Shown here in pieces: positions 1 to 5,353 of a stretch of 7,073 bases of DNA. Origin of the DNA: Clostridiales bacterium (GTDB lineage: Bacteria > Bacillota > Clostridia > Oscillospirales > Oscillospiraceae); NCBI GenBank assembly GCA_004556205.1, contig SFIL01000048.1:1-7073 (forward strand), written 5' to 3'. The notes under the pieces are model-generated. The model was not told the DNA's origin. It did not search any database and saw only the letters and a list, made by a program, of their open reading frames with translations. Made by a program: the position numbers and the translations under genes. The first letter of the stretch is position 1; every line of letters starts with the position of its first letter.

Positions 1-299
1 GCGTTATTCATCCGCCAAGATGTAACACAATTATGCGCGTGATTCCACTTTTTGTCACTACTTCTTTTGATCTACCACACAACTTTTTTCATTGAACCTT
101 CATTTTTTACAGTGTATGAAATAAATGTTTCAGTCATTGCGAAATTCTGTGCCGCCGCCCTCCATCAGGCACCATTTCTCTTACAATATTTTTCATCTGT
201 AATAATTTAGACTATACTTTATAAATTGCTGAATTCGTGCGCTGCGGCACATATGATGGCAGCTTGCAAAAAATGTCGCAGAAAATTCACAATTTGTTC
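1..299. other. AT-rich non-coding region upstream of groESL
   Basis: No convincing coding frame is visible on either strand. The stretch is AT-rich compared with the GC-rich genes that follow. It holds a possible leftward promoter at 30-58. A short piece near 134-142 (gtcattgcg) matches the core of the dispersed repeat found later in the window, but it is too short to call a copy. The rest is unexplained upstream sequence, probably a divergent intergenic region. Confidence 0.6.
30..58 (-). promoter_or_regulatory. possible leftward sigma-A promoter
   Basis: On the minus strand GTGACA (58 to 53) and CATAAT (35 to 30) are separated by 17 bases, each one base from the consensus boxes. It would transcribe a gene beyond the left edge, divergent from groESL. 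No start codon with a good ribosome binding site is visible before the edge, so this rests on box similarity alone in an AT-rich region. Confidence 0.25.
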
Positions 300-327
300 T
301 TGACTTTCGCCGCAAAATGGTTATTAT
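300..327 (+). promoter_or_regulatory. sigma-A promoter of groESL
   Basis: A -35 box TTGACT (300-305) and a -10 box TATTAT (322-327) are separated by 16 bases, each one mismatch from consensus. An overlapping TATATA (325-330) is a weaker alternative. Transcription would start around 333-336, inside the CIRCE operator, which is the usual arrangement for repression by HrcA. Confidence 0.8.
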
Positions 328-331
328 ATAC

Positions 332-358
332 TTAGCACTCAAGAACGCAGAGTGCTAA
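332..358 (+). promoter_or_regulatory. CIRCE operator (HrcA binding site)
   Basis: TTAGCACTC (332-340), nine spacer bases and GAGTGCTAA (350-358) form a perfect copy of the CIRCE inverted repeat. In Gram-positive bacteria HrcA binds this site and represses groESL until heat or misfolded protein inactivates it. Its position over the predicted transcription start fits direct repression. In RNA it would also form a hairpin near the 5' end. hrcA is not in this window. Confidence 0.97.
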
Positions 359-416
359 CCAAAAATCGTAAATAGACGGGAAACCGTCCTACATATTTTT
401 TTGGAGGTAATGAACT

Positions 417-701
417 ATGAAACTGACACCCCTTGCAGACCGTGTGCTGCTCAAGCCCGTTGAGGCGATGGAAACGACCGTCTCGGGAATCATCCTCTCC
501 ACCGCGAACAAGGAAAAGCCGGTGATCTCCGAAGTCGTCGCCGTCGGTCCCGGCGGTTTCGTTGACGGCAACGAGGTTAAGATGGTCGTCAAGGTCGGCG
601 ACAAGGTCGTCGTCGCCAAGTACGCAGGTACGGAAGTCAAGCTCGACGATGTGGACTACTCCATCGTCCGCCAGTCCGATATCCTTGCGATCGTAGAGTA
701 A
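417..701 (+). CDS. groES: co-chaperonin GroES (Hsp10)
   Basis: A 94-residue protein of normal GroES length. GroES forms a heptameric lid that caps the GroEL cavity in the cytoplasm during ATP-driven folding. The N-terminal PLADRVLLKP motif (residues 5-14) is typical. The mobile loop (about 17-32) carries the hydrophobic contact GIIL (24-27) that binds GroEL. The roof hairpin lies around VGPGGFVDG (43-51). The ATG at 417 follows GGAGG at 403-407 with nine bases between. groEL begins 18 bases downstream, so the two are cotranscribed from the CIRCE-controlled promoter. Nothing appears truncated. Confidence 0.97.
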   Translation: MKLTPLADRVLLKPVEAMETTVSGIILSTANKEKPVISEVVAVGPGGFVDGNEVKMVVKVGDKVVVAKYAGTEVKLDDVDYSIVRQSDILAIVE

Positions 702-719
702 TTTCAGGAGGTAGTAATT

Positions 720-2354
720 ATGGCTAAAATGATCGTTTTCGGGGAAGACGCCCGCAAGAAGCTGCAATCCGGTATTGACCAGCTCGCCGATACCGTTAAA
801 GTTACCCTCGGCCCGAAGGGCAGAAACGTTGTTCTCGGCAAGAAGTACGGCGCACCGCTCATCACGAACGACGGCGTGACCATCGCCAAGGAAGTGGAGC
901 TGGAGGATGCCTTTGAGAACATGGGCGCGCAGCTCGTCCGCGAGGTTGCCACCAAGACCAACGATGTCGCCGGCGACGGCACAACCACCGCGACCCTGCT
1001 CGCACAGGCGATTGTCCGCGAAGGTCTGAAGAACGTCAGCGCAGGCGCGAACCCCATGGTCATGCGCAAGGGCATGCAGAAGGCTGTTGACACCGCGATC
1101 GAGGCCATCAAGGCGAATTCGCAGGCAGTCAACGGCAGTGACGATATCGCAAGAGTCGGCACGGTTTCCTCCGGCGACGAGGAGATCGGCAAGCTGATCG
1201 CCGAGGCAATGGAGAAGGTCAGCGCCTCGGGCGTCATCACCATTGAAGAGTCCAAGACCGCCGAAACCGGTCTGGAGGTCGTCGAAGGCATGCAGTTCGA
1301 CCGCGGCTATATCTCCCCCTACATGGTCACCGACACCGACAAGATGGAAGCCGTCGTGGACGATCCCTATATCCTGATCACCGACAAGAAGATCTCTTCC
1401 ATTCAGGAGATTCTGCCCATTTTGGAGCAGATCGTCAAGGGCGGTCAGAAGCTCTTCATCATTGCAGAGGATGTCGAGGGCGACGCCCTTTCCACCCTGC
1501 TTGTCAACCGTCTGCGCGGCAGCTTCAACTGCGTCTGCGTCAAGGCACCCGGCTTCGGCGACCGCCGCAAGGAAATGCTCCGCGACATCGCCATCCTCAC
1601 CGGCGGCACCTATGTTGCCTCTGAGCTGAACATGAACCTGCAGGATGTGCAGATCAGCGACCTCGGCAGAGCGCGTCAGATCAAGGTCAACAAGGACAAC
1701 ACCGTGATCGTGGACGGCTGCGGCAACCCCGATGAGATTCAGAGCCGTATCCATGAGATCAAGGCAGCCATCAAGGTCACGACCTCCGATTATGACCGTG
1801 AGAAGCTGCAGGAGCGTCTGGCGAAGCTGTCCGGCGGCGTCGCGGTCATCCGCGTCGGCGCGCAGACCGAGGTTGCCATGAAGGAGCAGAAGCTCCGCGT
1901 CGAGGACGCTTTGAACGCGACCCGCGCGGCAGTCGAGGAAGGCATCGTCGCAGGCGGCGGCACGGCATTTGTCAACGCGATTCCCGCAGTTGAGAAGCTC
2001 GTCTCCGAGCTGAGCGGCGACGAGAAGACCGGCGCTTCCATCATCGCAAAGGCGCTGCAGGCGCCGATCCGTCAGATCGCGGAGAACGCGGGCGTGGACG
2101 GCTCCGTCGTCTTCGAGCGCATCAAGAACAGCGACAAGGTCGGCTACGGCTACAATGCCTACACCGATGTTTACTGCGACATGATCCCGAGCGGCATCGT
2201 CGATCCGACGAAGGTCACGAGAACGGCTTTGGAGAACGCCGCGTCCATCGGCGCGTGCGTCCTGACGACGGAATCCCTCGTGGTTGACAAGCCCGATCCC
2301 GCAGCGGACGCTGCAGCGGCAGCCGCAGCAGCCAACGCAGGCGGCATGTATTGA
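720..2354 (+). CDS. groEL: chaperonin GroEL (Hsp60)
   Basis: A 544-residue ATP-dependent chaperonin forming double heptameric rings with GroES. Family signatures are present in order: GPKGRNVVL (31-39), the nucleotide-binding NDVAGDGTTT (81-90, Asp87), apical-domain segments around 190-375 including FDRGYISPYM (193-202), and VEDALNATRAAVEEG (394-408), where Asp396 corresponds to the ATPase aspartate (Asp398 in E. coli). AGGGTA follows at 411-416. The start is fixed by AGGAGG at 706-711, eight bases before ATG. The C-terminal tail is an alanine run followed by a single GGM and a terminal Tyr, rather than the repeated GGM tail of proteobacterial GroEL. Five cysteines occur (271, 273, 334, 486, 513). 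A strong terminator follows 14 bases after the stop. Confidence 0.98.
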   Translation: MAKMIVFGEDARKKLQSGIDQLADTVKVTLGPKGRNVVLGKKYGAPLITNDGVTIAKEVELEDAFENMGAQLVREVATKTNDVAGDGTTTATLLAQAIVREGLKNVSAGANPMVMRKGMQKAVDTAIEAIKANSQAVNGSDDIARVGTVSSGDEEIGKLIAEAMEKVSASGVITIEESKTAETGLEVVEGMQFDRGYISPYMVTDTDKMEAVVDDPYILITDKKISSIQEILPILEQIVKGGQKLFIIAEDVEGDALSTLLVNRLRGSFNCVCVKAPGFGDRRKEMLRDIAILTGGTYVASELNMNLQDVQISDLGRARQIKVNKDNTVIVDGCGNPDEIQSRIHEIKAAIKVTTSDYDREKLQERLAKLSGGVAVIRVGAQTEVAMKEQKLRVEDALNATRAAVEEGIVAGGGTAFVNAIPAVEKLVSELSGDEKTGASIIAKALQAPIRQIAENAGVDGSVVFERIKNSDKVGYGYNAYTDVYCDMIPSGIVDPTKVTRTALENAASIGACVLTTESLVVDKPDPAADAAAAAAAANAGGMY

Positions 2355-2368
2355 TAAATTGAGCGAAC

Positions 2369-2406
2369 AAAAAACGGTGCGTCCCCAATCGGACGCACCG
2401 TTTTTT
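2369..2406 (+). terminator. rho-independent terminator of groESL
   Basis: A perfect hairpin has arms CGGTGCGTCC (2375-2384) and GGACGCACCG (2391-2400) around a six-base loop, flanked by A6 and T6 that extend the pairing to 16 bp. The T6 run follows the right arm on the plus strand, 14 bases after the groEL stop. The A6 on the other side means it could also stop leftward transcription. Confidence 0.95.
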
Positions 2407-2433
2407 GCGTGCAAACAGCGGTTGCGGCTGATA

Positions 2434-2490
2434 GCCGCCCCTACGAGAAATATCGCACCTCACGCCGTAGGGGCGGATATTATCCACCCG
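2434..2490. repeat. hairpin-forming dispersed repeat (CCGCCCCTACG type)
   Basis: CCGCCCCTACG (2435-2445) and CGTAGGGGCGG (2466-2476) form a perfect 11-bp inverted repeat around a 20-base loop. The right flank continues as ATATTATCCACCCG. There is no U-run, so it is not a typical terminator. Its form and its place between convergent genes suggest a dispersed palindromic intergenic repeat. Only one copy lies in the window, so the repeat status is inferred partly from memory of similar sequences in clostridial genomes. Confidence 0.55.
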
Positions 2491-2510
2491 GTGCAGGAAC
2501 TACCGACTGC
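2491..2510 (+). repeat. 20-bp repeat tail, copy a
   Basis: GTGCAGGAACTACCGACTGC abuts the right flank of the CCGCCCCTACG hairpin repeat. It recurs at 2676-2695 with one mismatch, and in degenerate form at 5357-5369. In each case it sits directly to the right of a palindromic repeat, so it looks like a shared module rather than unique sequence. Confidence 0.7.
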
Positions 2511-2527
2511 ATAAAAGCCAGCAGCCA

Positions 2528-2675
2528 GAGATTGCATCCGCAAGGGGTATGCCGCATCCGTAACGCTTGTTCCTCGCGGACGGCTGCGCTACCACGGGCG
2601 CAAGCACCCTCGCAATGACATGGAACAGATGCCCCGTTTGTCATTGCGAGCCGAGGAACGAGGCGTGGCAATCTC
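2528..2675. repeat. nested-palindrome dispersed repeat, copy 1
   Basis: The element is bounded by inverted termini GAGATTGC (2528-2535) and GCAATCTC (2668-2675). An inner inverted pair is CTCGCAATGACA (2609-2620) and TGTCATTGCGAG (2639-2650), a perfect 12 bp around an 18-base loop. A middle pair is formed by CTTGTTCCTCG on the left and CGAGGAACGAG on the right. A second copy in the same orientation lies at 5206-5353, roughly nine tenths identical by eye. It encodes no transposase and no credible protein. It is a REP/MITE-like non-autonomous intergenic element. Confidence 0.85.
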
Positions 2676-2695
2676 GTGCAGGAACTACCGAGTGC
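2676..2695 (+). repeat. 20-bp repeat tail, copy b
   Basis: GTGCAGGAACTACCGAGTGC begins immediately after the right terminus of the nested-palindrome repeat. It differs at one base from the tail at 2491-2510. The two tails lie 185 bp apart and bracket the repeat, though the left one is separated from the element by 17 bases. Confidence 0.7.
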
Positions 2696-2699
2696 GTAC

Positions 2700-2729
2700 A
2701 AAAAAGACGCTGCCGAAGCAGCGTCTTTT
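2700..2729 (-). terminator. rho-independent terminator of folT-folC
   Basis: Read on the minus strand, GACGCTGC and GCAGCGTC (plus-strand positions 2718-2725 and 2706-2713) form a perfect stem closed by a C(UUCG)G tetraloop, lengthened by A4/T4 pairing and followed by T6 (2705 to 2700). It begins about 11 bases after the folC stop codon and ends the leftward operon. Confidence 0.93.
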
Positions 2730-2740
2730 GCAATATAACC

Positions 2741-4018
2741 TTATTTCTTTCCCTGATGCGCCGCGACCGTGGCGCGGATCGTACCGACCATATACAGGCT
2801 GCCGAAGGCAAGCACCGCTTCGTCCTCTGCTGTCTGCGCGATCGCCGTCTGCACGCCCGCTTCCACCGTTTCGCAGGCAGTCACCGGCTTTCCGAACATC
2901 TTCAGCATCTCGGCAAGCTCCTGCGCAGGCAGAGCGCGCGGATTATCCGGCGTGACCGTCACAAAGCGCGCGATATAGGGCGCAACCAAGCGGTACATAT
3001 CCAAATAATCCTTGTCCGCCATCACGCCCGTCAGCGCCGTCAGCGGTCGGTTCGGAAGATAATCCCGAATATTCTGCGCCAGTGCCGCCATGCACTGCGG
3101 ATTGTGCCCGCCGTCTACGATAAACACAGGCTGTTTTGACAGCAGTTCGAAGCGCCCGGGCCATGTGACCGTCCGCAGACCTTCACGGAGCTGCTCCTCG
3201 GAGATATGCCAGCCCTTCGCCGTCAGCGCGTCAACCGTCGCCAGCACGACCGCCGCGTTCTTGAGCTGATGCTCGCCGAGCAGCGGAAGCTCGATCGCCT
3301 TTCGCGCTCCGCAATCGAAGACCTGACCCGCAAAGCCTTGCGAAATCAGGCGAATGCCGTCAAAGTCCGCACGGTGCAGGCGGGTATGCGTCTCCGCACA
3401 TCGCTGCTCGAACACACGCTCAACGCTCTCGCTGCCGCGATAGATCACGGCGTCGCCGCCCTTGATGATTCCCGCCTTTGCCGCCGCAATCTTTTCAAGC
3501 GTATCGCCCAAGACCTCCGTATGGTCAAGCCCGATATTGCAGATCACCGCCGCCTCCGGCGTGGAAATGACGTTCGTCGAGTCCAGTTCCCCGCCAAGCC
3601 CGACCTCCAGCGATACGATGTCGCAGTCATGGCGCGCAAAATACTCCATTGCAATCGCCGTGACCAGCTCGAATTCCGTCGGATGATCCGACATTGCCTC
3701 CGCATGCGGGCGGATAAATTCCGTAATCTCCGCCAGCTCTTCGTCAGAGATCATCTCGCCGTTTACCTGCATCCGTTCATTGAAGCAGGTGATATAGGGC
3801 GAGGTGTAAAGCCCCGTGCAGTAACCCGCGGCGCGGAGGATCGAGGCAAGCATTGCTGCCGTCGAGCCTTTGCCGTTCGTGCCCGCGATATGGACAAATT
3901 TCAGTTTCTCCTGCGGATTGCCCATCCGCTCCAAAAGCTCCCGCGTCCGTGAAAGCCCGGGAATCGACCCTTTCCAGCTTACGCTGTGGATATAGGTCAA
4001 CGCTTCGTTGACGGTCAT
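2741..4018 (-). CDS. folC: bifunctional folylpolyglutamate synthase / dihydrofolate synthase
   Basis: A 425-residue Mur-ligase-family cytoplasmic enzyme. It adds glutamate to folates with ATP, retaining them in the cell, and may also join glutamate to dihydropteroate. Visible motifs are the P-loop GTNGKGS (46-52), LYTSPYI (70-76), LEVGLGGELDSTN (137-149), DHTEVLGDTLEKIAAAKAG (165-183; Lys181 is the probable carbamylated lysine), WPGRFELL (286-293) and DGGHNP (302-307). Most homologues have GGRLDATN and DGAHNP, so Glu144 and Gly304 are mild departures. The length is normal. The ATG overlaps the folT stop as ATGA, with only a weak AAGG-type binding site, so translation is probably coupled to folT. 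Whether it also has dihydrofolate synthase activity cannot be read from sequence alone. Confidence 0.95.
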   Translation of the reverse strand: MTVNEALTYIHSVSWKGSIPGLSRTRELLERMGNPQEKLKFVHIAGTNGKGSTAAMLASILRAAGYCTGLYTSPYITCFNERMQVNGEMISDEELAEITEFIRPHAEAMSDHPTEFELVTAIAMEYFARHDCDIVSLEVGLGGELDSTNVISTPEAAVICNIGLDHTEVLGDTLEKIAAAKAGIIKGGDAVIYRGSESVERVFEQRCAETHTRLHRADFDGIRLISQGFAGQVFDCGARKAIELPLLGEHQLKNAAVVLATVDALTAKGWHISEEQLREGLRTVTWPGRFELLSKQPVFIVDGGHNPQCMAALAQNIRDYLPNRPLTALTGVMADKDYLDMYRLVAPYIARFVTVTPDNPRALPAQELAEMLKMFGKPVTACETVEAGVQTAIAQTAEDEAVLAFGSLYMVGTIRATVAAHQGKK

Positions 4019-4608
4019 GCTTTCGCCTTCTTACTCGGAATAAAATTTGCCCGCTTCAGTGCGGCAACTACAGGCAACGCGACAATCGACATCAGCAGGG
4101 ACGATGCCACGCCGGACGCAATACGGATCCAGAACACGCCGAAGATCATGTGATACTCGTAGTAGTGGAACATCTTCGCGTCGACATAGAACACCAGCGT
4201 GTTCAGCGTGGAGACGATAATGCCCGAGACGATGCACGCAATGAAATAGACATACGGGCGCTTGGTTTGCAGGATAGCGTCCACGGACATATGCTTCTTC
4301 AGGAGAAGGGCGCAAATGCCGATGAACAGACCGCGGATCGCCGGCGGCAGAATCCACAGCATCGTGGTGGCTGTAAAGCCGAACTTGATCATCTGCTCCA
4401 AAAATGCGCCGAGGAAGCCGACAAGGAAGCCGTCGATCGGGCCGAAGAGCATCGCGCAGATGATGGTGGGCAGGGACGCGAAGGTGAGCTTGATGCCGCC
4501 GAGCTGAACGGACAACAGGGACAGTCCGAAATACATGGCGATCAAAACCGCGTCGATTGCAATGCGTTTGACAGAGAATGTGCCGAGAAGTGTGCTGTTT
4601 TTGGACAT
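4015..4608 (-). CDS. folT: folate ECF transporter substrate-binding (S) component FolT
   Basis: A 197-residue, very hydrophobic protein with about six membrane segments (roughly 14-33, 38-55, 56-75, 84-104, 118-141, 161-185). This is the form and size of ECF-transporter S components. An AxxxA motif lies in the first segment (Ala20-Ala24), a feature S components use to contact the EcfT scaffold. PPAIRGLFIGICALL (88-102) and the charged C-terminus are also typical. Folate specificity is inferred from three things: resemblance to the FolT family, the overlapping folC, and the THF riboswitch in its leader. Uptake needs the shared EcfA-EcfA'-EcfT module, which is not in this window. The ATG at 4608 follows AGGAGG (4622 to 4617) by eight bases, and that site can be masked by an upstream strand. 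Confidence 0.92.
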   Translation of the reverse strand: MSKNSTLLGTFSVKRIAIDAVLIAMYFGLSLLSVQLGGIKLTFASLPTIICAMLFGPIDGFLVGFLGAFLEQMIKFGFTATTMLWILPPAIRGLFIGICALLLKKHMSVDAILQTKRPYVYFIACIVSGIIVSTLNTLVFYVDAKMFHYYEYHMIFGVFWIRIASGVASSLLMSIVALPVVAALKRANFIPSKKAKA

Positions 4609-4615
4609 AAAAAAT

Positions 4616-4641
4616 TCCTCCTTAAATTTGGGAGGAGGTTG
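4616..4641 (-). promoter_or_regulatory. Shine-Dalgarno-sequestering hairpin of folT
   Basis: On the minus strand TCCTCC (4636 to 4631) is complementary to GGAGGA (4621 to 4616), the folT ribosome binding site, with a nine-base loop. Forming it would block initiation at the ATG at 4608. The same C-rich strand, CAACCTCCTCCCAA (4641 to 4628), can also pair with two parts of the upstream aptamer. It is therefore the probable expression platform of a translational riboswitch. No U-run follows any hairpin here, which argues against control by termination. Confidence 0.7.
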
Positions 4642-4649
4642 AAAATATG

Positions 4650-4676
4650 TACGATGCTATGCCCCTTGGCGGGCAT
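4650..4676 (-). promoter_or_regulatory. linker hairpin and 3' strand of leader-closing helix
   Basis: ATGCCC (4676 to 4671) and GGGCAT (4664 to 4659) form a 6-bp hairpin with a six-base loop. It is followed with no gap by AGCATCGTA (4658 to 4650). That nonamer is perfectly complementary to TACGATGCT (4793 to 4785) at the very start of the leader. The two helices could stack and enclose the whole aptamer. This structure is additional to the THF aptamer, and its role is unknown. Confidence 0.6.
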
Positions 4677-4687
4677 CATGCGCAGGC

Positions 4688-4784
4688 GGTTGCGGTAGCA
4701 GTATCGCGGAAAGCGAGGACTTTCCTTCGCCCGGCGGCAACCTCCCATCCAACCGGTACTTAACGCACTGCTCCTACTCCCAAC
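4688..4784 (-). promoter_or_regulatory. tetrahydrofolate (THF) riboswitch aptamer
   Basis: Read on the minus strand, the leader has the conserved order of the THF riboswitch: GGGAGTAG (4781-4774), P2 5' strand AGCAGT (4772-4767), the hallmark GCGTTAAGT (4766-4758), P3 built from ACCGG and its partner GCCGG (4735-4731), loop L3 with GGATGGGAGGTTG, a GCGAA segment, a P4 hairpin GGAAAG/CTTTCC, and P2 3' strand ACTGCT (4702-4697). L3 GGTTGC (4742-4737) is complementary to GCAACC (4693-4688), matching the known long-range pseudoknot but with different bases from the published aptamers I recall (GGATG/CATCC). The canonical P1 is less clear. The aptamer binds reduced folates and normally turns folate genes off. 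Its place before folT-folC fits exactly. Confidence 0.92.
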
Positions 4785-4804
4785 AGCATCGTATTGTCGA
4801 TATT

Positions 4805-4832
4805 ATTGTAGCGATATTTTTGAAAAAAGCAA
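4805..4832 (-). promoter_or_regulatory. sigma-A promoter of riboswitch-folT-folC
   Basis: TTGCTT (4832 to 4827) and TACAAT (4810 to 4805) are separated by 16 bases on the minus strand. The start would be near 4798, a few bases before the first element of the folded leader. The -10 region TACAATAAT is identical to that of the psd promoter. The 42 bases between this promoter and the upstream Cys-rich gene show no clear terminator, so some readthrough is possible. Confidence 0.75.
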
Positions 4833-4874
4833 GCCCTATTTTTGATTTTCTGTGTTTTTTTGTAAAAATCTCTT

Positions 4875-5135
4875 TTACCCGTCATTTTTCCGGCACAGCG
4901 CCGCAATTTCGGCAAACCGCGCGCAGATCTTGTCGTAATTTTCAACGCGGTGCGGGACAAGGCAATTCGAGCAGTCCTTGACGCCCTGCGGGCTATAGGT
5001 AAAATTGCCGCCGCAGCGCTCCCCGAGGGCATAGAGCGGGCAATAGCAGAAAAGGCAGTTGAAATCCGCGCTGTCCATACCGGCATGGCAGGGAAAATAT
5101 TCACAGTCACGGTTTTGAAAGAACTTGTAGCTCAT
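4875..5135 (-). CDS. small cysteine-rich protein (PF04071-like)
   Basis: An 86-residue soluble protein with ten cysteines, eight in a dense pattern: Cys11, Cys16, Cys27, Cys30, Cys32, Cys41, Cys55 and Cys58, plus His17 and His62. The signature pieces are CEYFPCH (11-17), FNCLFCYCPLY (25-35) and DCSNCLVPH (54-62). I recognise this as the 'cysteine-rich small domain' family found in clostridia and methanogens. It is presumed to bind metal, but no reaction is established that I know of. No signal peptide or membrane segment is visible. The ATG at 5135 is chosen because AAAGGA lies six to eight bases upstream. A longer in-frame start at 5315 would draw its first 30-odd residues from the dispersed repeat, and these do not resemble the family. 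A clear promoter of its own was not found, so it may be read from psd. Confidence 0.88.
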   Translation of the reverse strand: MSYKFFQNRDCEYFPCHAGMDSADFNCLFCYCPLYALGERCGGNFTYSPQGVKDCSNCLVPHRVENYDKICARFAEIAALCRKNDG

Positions 5136-5205
5136 AAAATGTCCTTTCCGGTCATCGTAATGCGGTTTTTTGTAGGACGGGGTCGGTCGTTGCTGTGTGT
5201 AAAAT

Positions 5206-5353
5206 AGATTGCACCCGCAAGGGGTATGCCGCATCCGTAACGCTCGTTCCTCGCGAAGGGCTGCGCTACCACGGGCGCGCAGCGCCCTCGCAATGACACG
5301 GAAAACTGCCCCCATCTGTCATTGCGAGCCGAGGAACGAGGCGTGGCAATCTC
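5206..5353. repeat. nested-palindrome dispersed repeat, copy 2
   Basis: It runs from AGATTGC (5206-5212) to GCAATCTC (to 5353), in the same orientation as copy 1 at 2528-2675. The inner pair CTCGCAATGACA / TGTCATTGCGAG is unchanged. Differences cluster in the loops and the left arm. The stretch GGGCTGCGC ... GCGCAGCGCCC forms an extra hairpin that is better preserved than in copy 1. It lies between psd and the Cys-rich gene and would be transcribed if they are read together. A degenerate form of the 20-bp tail follows at 5357-5369 (GAACCACCCACTG). Confidence 0.85.

Noticed and set aside
125..165. A degenerate copy of the nested-palindrome repeat upstream of groES
   Set aside because: Only about nine bases (gtcattgcg) match the repeat core, with no paired partner or termini.
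339..2414. A 691-codon open frame on the minus strand opposite the whole groESL operon
   Set aside because: It is antisense to two unmistakable genes, crosses the groEL terminator and the groES start, has a low-complexity Asp/Leu/Arg-rich composition typical of reversed GC-biased codons, and matches no family I recognise.
2528..2675. The repeat as an insertion sequence or integron attC site
   Set aside because: It encodes no transposase, has no clear target duplication at both ends, and lacks attC core sites and an integrase nearby. A non-autonomous palindromic repeat fits better.
2491..2695. The 20-bp direct repeats as a target-site duplication of the nested-palindrome element
   Set aside because: The left copy is 17 bases away from the element's left end, and a related tail also follows copy 2 with no matching left copy. 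A shared module is the simpler reading.
2567..3139. Plus-strand frames running from the repeat region into antisense folC
   Set aside because: They begin in the palindromic repeat, cross a terminator and end inside folC on the wrong strand. No homology is recognised.
3206..3952. A 248-codon plus-strand open frame opposite folC
   Set aside because: Arg-rich translation, antisense to a clear FolC, no ribosome binding site or recognisable motif. It is a shadow of folC codon bias.
4651..4676. The ATGCCC/GGGCAT hairpin in the folT leader as a transcription terminator of the riboswitch
   Set aside because: The stem is only 6 bp and is followed by AGCATCGTAC rather than a U-run. Translational control by masking the ribosome binding site fits the sequence better.
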